A stretch of 64,000 nt of DNA from Lobosporangium transversale (Eukaryota; Mortierellomycota; Mortierellomycetes; Mortierellales; Mortierellaceae). Position 1 is the first letter of the stretch; each line of letters starts with the position of its first letter. Where the stretch lies: positions 124,001 to 188,000 of the forward strand of contig NW_019028986.1 in NCBI RefSeq assembly GCF_002105155.1. Reading direction: 5' to 3'. Below the pieces are notes generated by a model, which searched no databases, had not been told where the DNA came from, and was given only the letters and a program-made list of their open reading frames with translations. Shown here piece by piece: positions 41,811 to 53,875 of this stretch. The translations under genes and the position numbers were made by a program.

Positions 41811-43704
41811 CGGTAATAATCATCGATCTTGCCAACCAGAAGACTGACCCTCTACATTGGCTTTTGTACCTTAGCCATTTTTACAGTCGGGTTTTATACG
41901 TCTCAGTCAGATCATTTTGGAAGAAAATACCTGCTTTATTTAACAATCATTCCATCGATATTGTCACAGCTACTGTTGATCTGGATGAGTTTGCCCAATA
42001 ACCACATGGGTATTATTTGGCTTTTTGTCAACGCCCTGATTACAGGCTGCCTAGGCGCAAATGCCCTTCTGGAGCCTAGCCTCAGCGCATACATTGGTAA
42101 ATCATGATGCTTTTTTTTACATTTTATGTTTCAGAGAGAAAAACTATACAGGTATTATTCTAGAGTCCCCTTCATAGTTTCAACTTGTCCATTTCTATTT
42201 TTAGCGGACTGTACGTCCCAAGCAGAGAGAAGTTTGTCTATCGGGTATGTGATGGTAGTAACGGGCATGGGCATGGCTCTAGGGCCTGTTCTTGGAGGTA
42301 ATATCATCGGCATCACTGGTGATGTTAACACGGTTTTGATTGTATCCGTGGCCGCTCAACTGGTCCTGCTCCTATACGCAGTCATTTTGCCAGAGTCCCA
42401 CCCAAAGAAGCCCATCCCTTCTCTGACTATTGGGATGGCGCATATGAAGAGCAGTAACAAGCAAGTGTCTACTCCATACTCATATAAGGTGAAGCAGCTC
42501 TTGCTGGAGGCCTTAAATCCGCTCTTACTGTTCCTTCCAGGGAAGATCAAATCAACATGGGATGCCAGTATTCGATCATCACCCTATATCCTCACCCTTT
42601 TGGTCTCATCATACGCTTGGATTGTATTTGCAGCTGGTGGTAATGAGAATGGAGAGGGTATCAGTCTTATATTAATATAATTATTGGCAGTAATTCCTAA
42701 CTCCCAGGTATTTGTCATTTTATTAACTTTCATAGGCATTGATATTATTTTTACCCCATACTCTGTGAGGCATTTGGTTGTGGTAACAATTAGGCAATAT
42801 GTTTATAAAAAAAAGGCATTATGGCATTACTGATCTTGGATACGAATTCTTTCCTTTTTTCTAATACCAATATAGAAACTCAAATACCAATGGACACCGC
42901 TAGAGTATGGTAACTATTTCACCTTCTCAGGAGTAGTAACATTAATTGTCTATACTGCCTTGTTCCCAGCTATGCAATTCGTTTACAACTTTGTCATACA
43001 GGAGAGGAAAGCTCAATCGAATTTGGACGCAAACACCGTTGCTCCACATCCCAGATCCTCAATCCAATCAGATGCAGAGGAGTTGTTATTACGCCATAGT
43101 CTTCACGAGAGGACGCCATTGCTTCAGGAGGCTCGCGTATGTGCAGGGTCAAATGCCATTAACGAGGCCGTTATCGATACTCATAGTACTCAGGACGGGC
43201 TACCATCATATAGGGCCACAGATGTGTCTGATGTGAAGGTCATGCAAAAGGCTATCGAGAAAGACATCTTTTTCTTAGTCTTTGGAGCCATACTATATGT
43301 TATCGGCTTCGCGATTGTACCAGCCTTTGATGCAGGAATCGTTTTATACATTGGTAAGTCTCTGTCTACAACTTTATTTTAGTTGAATGGTGTTTGTCCT
43401 GATATTTTTTTATTTTTTATTTTTTTTTATAGCTTGTGGCATCCACGCGATGGCTTCTGTCTATGACGTCTCGTTTACATCGCTCTTGACATCTTGTGTA
43501 CCCACAGATCAGACGGGTAGAGCTCTTGGTGCAATTTGTATCATGGATTTGATGGTACGAGCAGTGTCGTCTCTGTTCTTCGGTTGGATCTTTAGTAGAA
43601 CATCTGTCATGATGCCCTCGACGGTATATGTAGTCTCAGCAGCCCTCGCAGCATGTTCATTAGCAGTTGCACTAGCATTATGGTCAAAATACCATGCCCG
43701 CTAA
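41376..43704 (+). CDS. Major facilitator superfamily transporter
   Basis: Six exons with consistent phases: 41376-41764, 41840-42096, 42205-42657, 42736-42764, 42876-43353 and 43433-43704 (625 residues). A 60-residue acidic N-terminal cytosolic part precedes TM1 (ITWLLPFIFLLALNIGM). The loop 2-3 signature is SQSDHFGRKYLL (DxxGRK). TM5 has GYVMVVTGMGMALGPVLGG. A long central loop is followed by a second half with TM10-12 (VFGAILYVIGFAIVP, ASVYDVSFTSLLTSCVP, DQTGRALGAICIMDL). A second Ser/Glu-rich loop of about 90 residues (ERTPLLQEARVC, with a dileucine-like TPLLQ) lies between TM8 and TM9. Substrate unknown; the best family fit is the DHA/tetracycline-resistance-like fungal MFS proteins that often sit in vacuolar membranes. 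The 29-base fourth exon is unusual but phase-perfect. Intron 1 contains a 29-base poly(T). Confidence 0.88.
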
Positions 43705-43838
43705 ATGTAAATTATACGGAGAAGCGATGAAATCGATGCTCTATCCTTCTCATACATGTATTCCCTGTATTATGAAATCTAAATCAATAACCGCTTCGTA
43801 CACAAAAGTCATTATTGAATAAAATATATATTAAAAGT

Positions 43839-44952
43839 TTAGTTATTCAGATTTTGATTCAGATATTCGACAAAGCCCTCTGCAACTCTATTCATGTCTA
43901 ACAATGTGCGCATCCTATTGATCGCTGTGAATTGTCGCCGTAGTCTACGAAGCTCGCTGAGAGTAACGACTCGTGTTGGGGGTAATTGAACTGGGATATT
44001 CGACAGAGGAGCTTTGATCTGCTTAGTGGGATCTCCTGATTTTTGAGCATCTAAGATAGCCTGAATGATATTCTGTGTTGTCTGGTCAAGTTCGTACAAA
44101 TAATTTGTTTCTTGCACTACTTTCTATAAACATAATAAAAAATAAAAATATAAAAAAATAGCATCCAGTAAGACTCTTGTTAACTATTTCTTCAAAATAA
44201 AAAAAATAAGAAAATAAAAAATGTAAAAAAAAAGTTTTACCACCACAGTTGACAAATTTGGCGGCTTGGCTTTCCTCAAGATCACTGCATCCCAAATTTC
44301 TTCCTCTGGTAATTTATCTTCAGGTACAACAACAAATAATGGCGAGTCCCATTTCGTTCGCGAGTCTGGCTCCTCAAAACGCATAACTAACTCTTCAAAT
44401 GTCTTTTCTGTGTATGCTCCCGAAGCAGCGTTCCATTGCCTTGCTACGTCTGGAAGACATCCACAAAAGATCTAGTGCAGGAAAAAAGCATTAAAAAACT
44501 CAACCAATTATTCTAAAAATGGCCTTGTCTTTTTAGGAATTAGGACGTGTTTTTTTGTTTACCACACAATGGGGGGTTCCAATCGCTCGGGCGACACAGT
44601 ATAGTTGGTAGCGGAAACCCTTGATATAATTTAAGCTGTCAACAATGACGATGTCGTCCTTGGATAAAAGTCTCTCCACAGCTGACATAAGAGCTCCACG
44701 AGCCTTCTTTTCGTCTGCAGCGGTGTTGTATGAGACATGTTTATTTAAATTCAGCGATTCGTCATTGACAACATGAATGCGATATTCCTTTGTCCTTGTT
44801 GAGGATGTTAAATCATTGCTTAAAGTTGAGCCTCCTTCACCTGAACTTTGATCCCGAAGCTGAGCAAAACGAGTTTCAAAAAATTGTTTAAGCTCCTGCG
44901 CCCTCCTGGTTTTACCGCTAGAAGGCAATCCACTAAGAATCACTAAAGGCAT
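43839..44952 (-). CDS. KTI12: KTI12, Elongator-associated P-loop protein
   Basis: Three exons (44952-44563, 44471-44241, 44123-43839), 301 residues, the usual length of the family. It opens with the Walker A loop MPLVILSGLPSSGKTRRAQ. Walker B is DIVIVDSLNYIKGFRYQLYC. CGCLPDVARQWN and MRFEEPDSRTKWDSPLF are family hallmarks, and the C-terminal tRNA-binding helix region has LRRLRRQFTAINRM. KTI12 is an ATPase related to PSTK that works with Elongator in the mcm5/ncm5 modification of wobble uridine in tRNA. It is convergent with the MFS gene (ends 135 bp apart). Intron 2 is AT-rich; intron 1 starts GTAAAC. Confidence 0.95.
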
Positions 44953-45373
44953 CGTCGATTGTTGGTTGTTGCTCTTGTTGTTGCGGTTGCAGTTACAGCC
45001 TTGTTTTCAAAACGGATCATAATCACGTGTCACTATAACAACAGTTGAGTGACTCGATAGCGAACACCATAAAACTGAAAAACTATCTGGCGGGCATTTA
45101 TTGAAGGAAAAAAAATAATTTAAAAACGTTACTACACGCCTGTCTACAGAAAGGTATATAGTGTCCCGCATCTAGTCGCGAAAAAATTTGGGAAAAAACC
45201 TTAATTTGTTGCGTTTTCACATCACCGCAGTCACATTGTTTATGAAGCACTCATGGCCGCCATTTTGGTGTTCATCTTCACTCTCTTCCAAAAAAAAAAA
45301 GCTCATTTCTCTACATATATACCTTTAAAAAATATCCTTTCTTCCTTTACACATCGCAAAATATCGAAATAAA

Positions 45374-45793
45374 ATGGTTTACTTGAATAAAAGGAAGAGA
45401 CAGTTGCAAGGTGCTCGACAGAAAAAAGTGCGGCGCAAATTGGAACAAGATTCAGAGATATCTTCTGGGAATTTGCAGACAGAAGCAGTGCTCCTATTCG
45501 AACTGAAATTTTGTCAATTGATATTTATTATTTTAATCTGAAACATCATAATTAACAAAGTTTCAGTTCGAATAGGAGCACTGATTGTGATTACACATTT
45601 GTATAAAGGACTACAAGAGACAGTACCAAAGGCTTTGAGCTCAGTGGATATTGTAAGCATTCGAAAATACGCAAGGAAGAGCTTCCGTTACATGGACGCA
45701 TACCGAAAAAATATGTCTGGCCACGTTGCTGAACAACAGGTGAAAAAATATAAATCTCATAGACGCATTCCAGCAAACTGGGATTTAATGTGA
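45374..45793 (+). pseudogene. Remnant of a DDE-type transposon ORF with internal hairpin
   Basis: An ATG at 45374 opens a basic N-terminus (MVYLNKRKRQLQGARQKKVR) that stops at 45541. After an AT-rich gap a second frame reads IVSIRKYARKSFRYMDAYRK, then AEQQVKKYKSHRRIP and a stop at 45791. From memory this pairing looks like the two ends of a fungal DDE transposase with the catalytic middle deleted; that is a recollection, not a search result. Between the parts lies a perfect 23-bp inverted repeat (45486-45508 and 45561-45583). The first part could also be a tiny stand-alone gene. Confidence 0.4.
45486..45583. repeat. Perfect 23-bp inverted repeat with 52-base spacer
   Basis: Arms CAGTGCTCCTATTCGAACTG plus AAA (45486-45508) and the exact complement (45561-45583). 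The spacer is AT-rich and contains the stop of the first small frame. Terminal-repeat-like ends facing each other suggest a nested deletion derivative or a fold-back element. Confidence 0.75.
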
Positions 45794-46551
45794 AAATATA
45801 AATCTCACACCCTTAATAATGACCAAGATGTCATTGGAAATAAGGTTTTAGCCAATCAGAATTCGAGATTTATGTTGCGTTTTGCCCCTCACATATGAAA
45901 CCAGTCTCTTTTTTTTTTGTTCACTCATGAAGAAGTCATTTCAACAAAAACTCTCTGTCTTGTCAAAGAAAAATGGCAAATAAATGGGATAACAGTGTTA
46001 TATTTTTTCTGTAGTTCATTACCGGGCCTTGAGCAGATTTCCCTCCCATCCTATTTTTTCTCTGAAAAATATTCGTGACTAGGTGCGGGGCACTGTATTT
46101 TTGATTTTTTCCTAGAAGATGGGATAAAGTATTAAGACAATAAATAACTAAAAAGTAACTTGATCTTCTGTAATGTTTCTGACTTTTTACTTTTGTTACC
46201 TTCGGATGCGCTTTGCACTTCTTCACGCTCATCTTCATCGGCGTCTAATTGGCCGATCTCTCTGTTGCAGATCGAAGCAGGACTCAAGGCGAGATCCATG
46301 AAGACGAGTTGGGTCGATGGAAGCCGTATACCATTGACGAGATCATTTCCGACAGCGCCACTTCCAAAAGGGTCCTTAAGTCCAGAGATTGGCGCTGATT
46401 AGGACATAAAAGCGTAACCAAAAGCAATTAGCAAAAGGAATTGCAAGTTAGCCTTGCTTTCACTTTTTTCTCACCTTTTCTTTTTTGTTCGTTCATCTAC
46501 AACGTTAAAAGCGTGACAGGCTTTCAGACATGACGATCATGACAAGATACC

Positions 46552-47889
46552 ATGTACCGTGTTCATGCAATGGGTCATATCAGCACCAACGTTATGGTCA
46601 AAACTATAGATGCTGAAGACAAAACTTGGCCCCACCAAGCAATTGACTATATAAAAAGATGTCAAGCATGCCAACGGATGAATACTGCCAGGAAAGGATA
46701 TCATCCACTAAAAACTATTCATGCACAATTACCAGGTGAACATATCGCGATTGACATAGCTGGACCATTCACAGTCTCTGAGAAGAACAATCCCTATTTG
46801 CTGATCATCGTTGATATTTGTACTCGCTATGTGTTGCTGGATGCCCTACCTGATAAGTCTGCTGTTACAGTTGCAGCTGTGCTGTTTAAGCGATTTTCAG
46901 ACATCGGCTTCCCACGAGTCATTCAATCCGATAGTAAAGAATTTGTCAATCAGTTAATGGAAACCATGAGGTCACAAATGTTTATTGATCACCGTTTAAT
47001 TGCTCCATATCACCCACGAAGTAATGGTGTTGCCGAAAACCATGTAAAAACTATTTGTCAAATGATCAGAAAACAGATCAGGCATGATAGTAAGCATTGG
47101 GATAATCATGTTCCATTTACTCAACTAAGTGTCAACACTCGAATTGTGAGTCTTCATAACTCCTCACCCTTTTCTTTATTTTTTGCACGAAAACCAAATG
47201 GCTTCAGTAACTGCACTGATGACGAAGGAAATCCAATGAATCAAGGAAAATTAATTCAGAGAACCAAATATATGACAGAAATAGTCTTCCCTGCAATTCG
47301 TAAAAAAGCTAAACAAACCCAGAAAAAGATGATTGAACGCCTCAATGCTACTGTAATTCTCAACGAATTTCCTGATGGAGCAAAAGTAATGACTCTTGAC
47401 CCAATCCGTGGCGATAAACTTACTCCACATTATGAAGGACCTTACACAGTTGTAAACAAAAATTCTCATGGCTCCTGTATCCTTAACGATGGCACAGGTG
47501 CAGTTTTAGCCAGAAACTATGCCCCTTCTCAACTGAAACTTGTCCCTGATGACTTTGAAGATACTCCTACCTACGAAGTAGAAGAAATTATTGGCCATCG
47601 ACAAAGTACTACATCCCCGCATGAGTATGAGTATCTTGTTAAATGGAAAAACTATTCGCATGATGACAATACATGGGAACCTGAAGAGAACTTTATTGAA
47701 CGACAATGTATTGCTGAATATTGGGCCAATTATCATGCCTCAAAAGCCGTTACTACTGACTCTAAACGATCTCATAGCTCTCTATCAGAATCTTCTAACT
47801 CTCAACAGAGTGCGTCACAGGCATCTGATACTCTTCAAACATCTGTCAAAAATATGTCTCGACCCAAGCGTCGACACACGCGTCGTTAG
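46552..47889 (+). CDS. Stand-alone Ty3/Gypsy-type integrase with C-terminal chromodomain
   Basis: Uninterrupted 445 codons from an ATG at 46552. The zinc-binding HHCC motif is at the very N-terminus (HAMGH ... CQAC, H-X3-H-X27-C-X2-C). Catalytic D-D-E: AIDIAGPFTV, VIQSDSKEFV and YHPRSNGVAENH, with 34 residues between the second Asp and the Glu. A DNA-binding/GPY-like part follows (KLTPHYEGPYTVVNK), then a chromodomain (YEVEEIIGHR ... YLVKWKNYSHDDNTWEPEENF) and a Ser/Arg tail (SRPKRRHTRR). No gag, protease, RT or RNase H is found upstream, and no LTR pair was seen around it. It is either the 3' piece of a larger element or a domesticated integrase. The complete frame, starting just before HHCC, favours neither strongly. 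Confidence 0.82.
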   Translation: MYRVHAMGHISTNVMVKTIDAEDKTWPHQAIDYIKRCQACQRMNTARKGYHPLKTIHAQLPGEHIAIDIAGPFTVSEKNNPYLLIIVDICTRYVLLDALPDKSAVTVAAVLFKRFSDIGFPRVIQSDSKEFVNQLMETMRSQMFIDHRLIAPYHPRSNGVAENHVKTICQMIRKQIRHDSKHWDNHVPFTQLSVNTRIVSLHNSSPFSLFFARKPNGFSNCTDDEGNPMNQGKLIQRTKYMTEIVFPAIRKKAKQTQKKMIERLNATVILNEFPDGAKVMTLDPIRGDKLTPHYEGPYTVVNKNSHGSCILNDGTGAVLARNYAPSQLKLVPDDFEDTPTYEVEEIIGHRQSTTSPHEYEYLVKWKNYSHDDNTWEPEENFIERQCIAEYWANYHASKAVTTDSKRSHSSLSESSNSQQSASQASDTLQTSVKNMSRPKRRHTRR

Positions 47890-50800
47890 ACATATTATAA
47901 ACTACATCAATCATAATAATACCAATAATAATATCCAAAATAATAAGAGCAATCAATATGCCAATCCAATGTCCTGAAGTGATAAGAAGACATGTATAAG
48001 CATGGCTAATTGAAAGCAACGCTAATATTAATGCCTGCATATTGAAGGAGTCATACAAAACTTAGTGCACTTATAGGTCCGTGCATGTTCATAATTAAAG
48101 GAAAAAAAAAAACAACACACTTTATTCAGCAACCCTGGCCTAACGGTTCTGTACACATCTTACAACAGTGCCGCTTTCTCTTGCAAGAGCTTGCAGCGAG
48201 GTGAGTCAACTTCGACTGTATCTAGTCCCTTGAGGACCTTTTGGAGCTGTCTCTCTGACATTTCCAGCATTGGCTCTTGACGGCTGCTCGACACTTCCGT
48301 CACGCCTTCAGTTTCTCATTCACTTTCCTATCCAGATGATTCATATTGATCACACATACTCCTCATTGATAATCCCTTCCATTTCCTTGCAATGACGAAA
48401 GGAGGAAGAAATTACCGTTCATCGGGATTGAACACATCAACACCTACAAATTATACGTTGCAGGGCGGCTGCCAAGGCTCAACAGTGCCGTAGAATCGCA
48501 AGTGCAGGAAATTACTTGCCTTGATTGTTGGCTGTTGTCCGAAGATCAAGCAATCTTGCGGATTATTGATATATGGTTGATGGTTAATGATTGGAAGAAA
48601 GAAAGGACGATAAAAAGAATGATAGAGGGAACTAGGCGGGTGACCCGTGGCTTCGCTCATGGTTGCACTAGCCAAGCGCTTTGTCTCGTGAGACTTATTT
48701 ATCTCATTGAGTACCAACGTTTGAAGGCACTCGTCTTTGATAGAATCCCTGTAAACAATGAGGATACACACAACAATATCCCTTGATCTGTAACGTCGAG
48801 ATTTTTTAGTATTCACGGGCAAAAGAGCGGTAATGCTCGAGCATACGAAAACTATGATTATCTCACTTACAGATTTGTGAAGGGAGTATCGATCTCCCAA
48901 TCATTGTTGCCTAAGCACTTAATAGTTCTAATGAATAAACTCCTCGCAGTCCCCGCTGCTGCCATTCTGAGTTTAAACTTCTCAGGCTGCATTTGAGATG
49001 ACATGTGTGCACACCCCGTCAATATGTTCGGTACCAACCGCATAACGATCAAATGCACCACACATCTACAGTAGTACTTTAACCGTAGCAGGGCTGATTC
49101 GGGGAACTGGTGCGGTTGGCATGGTGATAGCATGCCCTGACGGGATATCTATGAATACCAACAGTCCCATATCCTAGCAATTTAGCCTAATACTATTGCT
49201 GTTAGAGACAAAGACTTGAGCCTACAGTCAATCGATCTTTTAAAGTCTTGAATAACAAACCATTTTTAGATCAATATGGGAATTTGGCAATATATCTCTA
49301 GCAAAAAGGAACCGGAAAGGCATTTGTTTCCCTTTAGGCTGGGGAAGAAGGAATGAAGATGGTAAACGTTGCTAGTTGTGTAAAGAAGTGGAGGCAAGTG
49401 AATGGTTGACATAGTGCACTTTGATGATATAGCTTAAGATATAGTTTTTGCTGTATGATTTTATTGATTGATTTTTACTGATTGTTTACCTTCCTTGGAA
49501 TGCAATAGACGGCTGCTTTCTGCTAGAAGAAAGCACAGAGAACTAGATCTGACCTACCCATGGGCTGGCGAAAGCTAAATGGGCAAATTTACCCGCTTTA
49601 CAGTCCAGGGATAAACTAAGATAAAGCCCAAAGAAGTACCAAGATCTTGACCTTTGCGCCACCAGCTTGTGTTCTAACTTTTTTTTTAAAACGCATAGAC
49701 GGATTGGTCTCATGAAGATTTTAATAAAAACCATATATCAACACGGCTACTTAAAAAAAAAGACGTATGAGATTTCAATTTCTTAATAGCCACGTCTCTC
49801 AACACCCATGGCACGAAAAGATTCCACGCCTTAAAGTTCCAACTAATTTAATCATGCCCGTGTACCGATGGTTGAAGGAACCCATCATTAAGACCTGGCT
49901 ATGTCATGGGGGCCATGGACGGCGTTTGAAGGAACACATCATTGGTCTGACCATTTTTGGGAGGGTATAAAACGCATTCATTCAAAGCCCGTGATTTTGT
50001 GTAATGTCCTGTGCGATGGCCGCAATGTTAACAAAGTCATGAATCCTTACGACTTTAGTATATCAGGCGGCTTTAATTGAACGGAGTATTGCAAGCTACA
50101 GAGTAGCCTTGCTGCTACGGTCGGCTGAGATTAAGCTTACTGTCCTACAGCTCTGTTCGAAAGAACAACATCTCTCTTCTCTGTTTTTTTAGGCCACCAG
50201 TCTGAGGTTGAAACCACGTGCAACGAATGAACGTGCTGCAAGGTGGAATTGTCTATTGAGGGAATTAGTAGCCGCTCTTGCCGAAGCTTCTTACTCAGGC
50301 TAAGGATAAACATTAGTTATTAGCTGGGATGCTGCAAAGCTAAGTTTTCTTGAAGTCGAAAAATATTTGGGAGTTCATTTGTCCCAACCGTCAAAAAAAA
50401 TTTTTTTTGAAAAGATGCTGCAATTTTTTTTTCTTGCCAAATGTTATTGAATCCGCGTACCATGAGTACTATCCTGTCCTCACACTTTAACATGAATAAC
50501 AATTACTATATACATTCACTATTCTCACGCTCTTTTCTCTTCTCTTTCTCACCCTTACCAACACTCTTGCATCCTAATTTTGCTATTCAAAAAATAAAAA
50601 ATAAAGTTTAAAAAATAACCGTAAGAAAATAAGCAACAAAAATGAAATTTGTAAGATATAATACCAAGCAGAAGATAAATATCGATCAGACGCTGGCTAA
50701 GATCTTCCAGATAATGGAAAAATGCAGGCTTACTCTCAGGGGCTTTCTAAAAGCATGCTTCGAGCCGAACAACTCAGGCGTGAATTTGCAGTATCCCAGC

Positions 50801-50929
50801 TAACTATATGTCTTGATACTAAGCTTAAGGAGTAATTAAACTAAATAGAGTTCGTTTACTCAAGGAAAAACCTCACCAGGGGGCTTACAGTGGAAAAGTA
50901 CATGAGTTGGAGGACAGCACGTTCTCCAA
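47890..50929. other. Gene-poor region
   Basis: Three kilobases with no supported gene. Frames up to 149 codons near 48451-48900 lack motifs. Contains several short poly(T)/poly(A) runs and a duplicated GAAGGAACCCATCATT / GAAGGAACACATCATTGG pair (49874, 49927). Confidence 0.4.
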
Positions 50930-52313
50930 GAGTAGTTACTGATTTTCCAACTCTATCAAAAAGGATTCCGGCCGCAAAGCCTGCGTCCCTAACAATGATG
51001 TGGTTTGCAAAAGTAAAAAGGTAGTTGACTGAGAATCTGTTAGTGGTCCAGAAGGCCTTGACAATTGGTAGGTGTCCTTAAAATAAAACTTTGTTCTCAC
51101 TTGTCGTAGATGCTCAGTTCCCATCGGTCGGTGATTTTTTCGCAAATTAATTTTTCATCTTTTCGACTTGTCGCAGGCGCTCTTTGTCAAGGAAGATCCT
51201 GATGTGCTTCAGAAATGTTAAAATTTTATGCGTGATTCCAGATGAAATTGACTCTTCACTTTTGATTAAAATATCACATTCGAATGTCCCTATTACAAAG
51301 TGCTTGCCATCACTCCTTTCCATTGTAATCGGGCGAACCCTGAAGAAATGGTCTTCACCGACTGTCTTTGGCATGAACGTTTTTTTGGGGACATGCTTTA
51401 CTATTCTTGTTTGCTCGTGATGGGGATTCTGAAGTCTTTTTCTTCCATAGACCTCCACCTCGTTAACGAAGAGGAATGATCCACTCCTTGGACTAAAGAG
51501 CGGCACCCCTGATAACAAACAGCTTGCAACCCGGCGAGCCTGAGGCGGTTGTTCCCACTCAATATTCACTGCTTACTTGTTGAATTTGTCATTTTCATGA
51601 AGGACCTTTGATTGATAATTTTTGCAGATGGTGATTGGCGTAGGATTCCTCCGATTGATGGAAGAGCTGCCCCAGATTGTTCGCTCTGCTGTATTTCCCA
51701 TGGAGGCAAGTATCCTGGAGTATGGACAGATTTATTAACGAAAGCATGAACAGGCGCTGTTGGAAGCGAATCGTACTTTTTTAGACACAAGAGCATCAAG
51801 CTTACATCCAGAAATCGAAATTCCCATTGGAAATTGCCTAATTCTGTCTGAAAAGTACAACGTCTTTTACTTTCCTTTTCTGACGCTGATTCCTGTCCAC
51901 ATGCATGTATTAGAGCCTCGTTGAATGGACGCCAAGCCTGAGGTAGCCGAGCTGACTGAAAGGATGGGACATAGTGGGCTTTTGAATCTCATTTGGCCTC
52001 ATAACGCACTTGACATGCTTTGGTTTCCAACAAATGTTTTCGGAAGCCAGATTTCGTTGCAAATGTGGCTCCATACTCCTTGCAGTGAAAATGACCATCT
52101 CTACTTATAACCACACAGTTCTTCCCCAGGGCAACAACATCATCAACGGTGTGACAATCAACGACGTGAGCAGTGCGACCTCGAAAAGACTCAAATTTTT
52201 TCTCCGAACAAAAATCACAAACGATCTCCTTATCATCCAAAGCACCATCTCCAGGCCCAACATCAGTGCTCTCAGGAAACACCGTAGTTGAGTCTTCGTT
52301 TCTTTGAGCAACG
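50930..52313 (-). pseudogene. Degenerate C2H2 zinc-finger gene of unknown family
   Basis: A CTCTTTAG acceptor precedes an open frame at about 52311. It encodes a CX2C...HX4CH finger (VCDFCSEKKFESF, TAHVVDCH) and a second finger that has lost one ligand (FHCKEYGATFATKSGFRKH). The frame hits TGA at 51989-51991 but continues without further stops in the same frame to 51566 (CTFQTELGNFQWEFRF, VHAFVNKSVHTPGYLPPWEI). Coding-looking pieces then go on in other frames: 51569-51147 (VRPITMERSDGKHFVIGTFE) and down to about 50930 (IVRDAGFAAGILFDRVGK). One or more introns may account for some frame changes, but the TGA inside the domain suggests decay. No family name can be given. Confidence 0.4.
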
Positions 52314-52807
52314 CCTAAAGAGAAATAAAATACTGTAAGTTCGCGTGGCCAACAAGAAAAACCCCTGCGTGGATAAGCTGCGTTAATAATTAAGGAAAGG
52401 ATTTCTTACATCAAACTTGTTAAGTTTTTTTGGTTGCCGCAGCAAGAGCGAAACAACTGTTGCCGAGAAAGATATAAAAGAGAGAAGAGAGCTATAGTCC
52501 TTGCAGAGAGCAAAAAACGGAGGAAAGTATGACAGTGGTGCAGAGAGAGGAAAAAAAGAGAGAAGAGGGGATAGCGACAAGGTGGGTGCAGACAATAAAA
52601 CGTCTTGAGAACAAAATTTGTATGTGGCCCATTTTTTGCTCCAAATGTAATGGTCATGCAATTAGGGAAAAGAGTCATTTAATTAAAAAAAAAAAAAAAA
52701 AAAAAAAAAAGGATGTGAAAACACCACGTGTCTTCATTCTCCTTTTACATTCTCCAGGCTGAAGGAATGTGCACTCCAATTTTTCCTCTCGTCTTTGCGC
52801 ATCCATC

Positions 52808-53840
52808 ATGGGCGTTTTGAATCGTGAACACGACATTCAGTCATATGGCTATAAGGACGATGGCTTTCCGACAAAGACTTCAGAGCAGCAGGTAAAAGAA
52901 AAAAATATTAACTTAGTTAATATAGTATTCCGGCGCAGGCATCTGACCCAATCGCTCATCTCATGCACCCTATCCATAGGTGGAAACGGAAGAAAGCATC
53001 TGCAACGCATATTTCGCGTACACGCAAGAGAGCCCTATACCGAAACCTATTGCTAGTATCGAACTTCGCAAATCACGTCATGTCAAGTTCCTCCTTGGTG
53101 CCTTGGACCGTCTTGCCAGTTACTGGGTAGCATTGGATGCTGCTAAACCATGGCTCTGCTACTGGATCCTTCATTCACTCGATATTTTAGAGTATAAGAT
53201 CCCTGACCAGATCGCACAACGTGCTATCTCCACTTTGAAGCATCTGCAATGCGAAACTGGTGGATTCGGAGGTGGGCCAGGTCAGGAGGCTCATTTGGCA
53301 CCAACCTATGCAGCCGTCAACAGTTTGGCCATTATTGGAACCAAGGAAGCCTATGATATAATTGATAGGCCTAAGCTTCTCGAGTTTTTAATGCGAGTCA
53401 AACAACCAGATGGGTCGTTCAAAATGATGGTTGGTGGTGAGATTGATATCCGAGGATCGTATTGTGCGATGGTTGCAGCGACATTAACCAACATTCGAAC
53501 AGCAGAATTGGAAGCTGGGGTCGCAGAGTTTATAGCTAGTTGTCAAACTTATGAAGGCGGTTTGGGGAGCTACCCTGGCGTTGAGGCTCATGGAGGATAT
53601 GCGTTCTGTGGATTGGCAGCGTTAGAATTGATGGGTCAGACAAATATATTAGACCAAGAGGCATTTCTGAGATGGAGTGTCAGCCGTCAAATGTTGTTAG
53701 AGGGTGGATTCAATGGCAGGACTAATAAGCTGGTAGATGGGTGTTATTCATTTTGGGTAGGGGGTTTGTTTCCGATCATTGGCAAGATGCTAGAAAGCCA
53801 AGGTCAGGAGTATAGCACACTGGATTTCATATATGATCGA

Positions 53841-53875
<35 letters not shown>

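Noticed and set aside
46130-46400. Minus-strand open stretch ending in a GTAACA donor (LKDPFGSGAVGNDLVNG)
   Set aside because: It looks like an exon, but no start, partner exon or family could be found, so it is not annotated as a gene.
48451-48900. 149-codon minus-strand frame
   Set aside because: No domain, antisense to another frame, and composition like the surrounding spacer.
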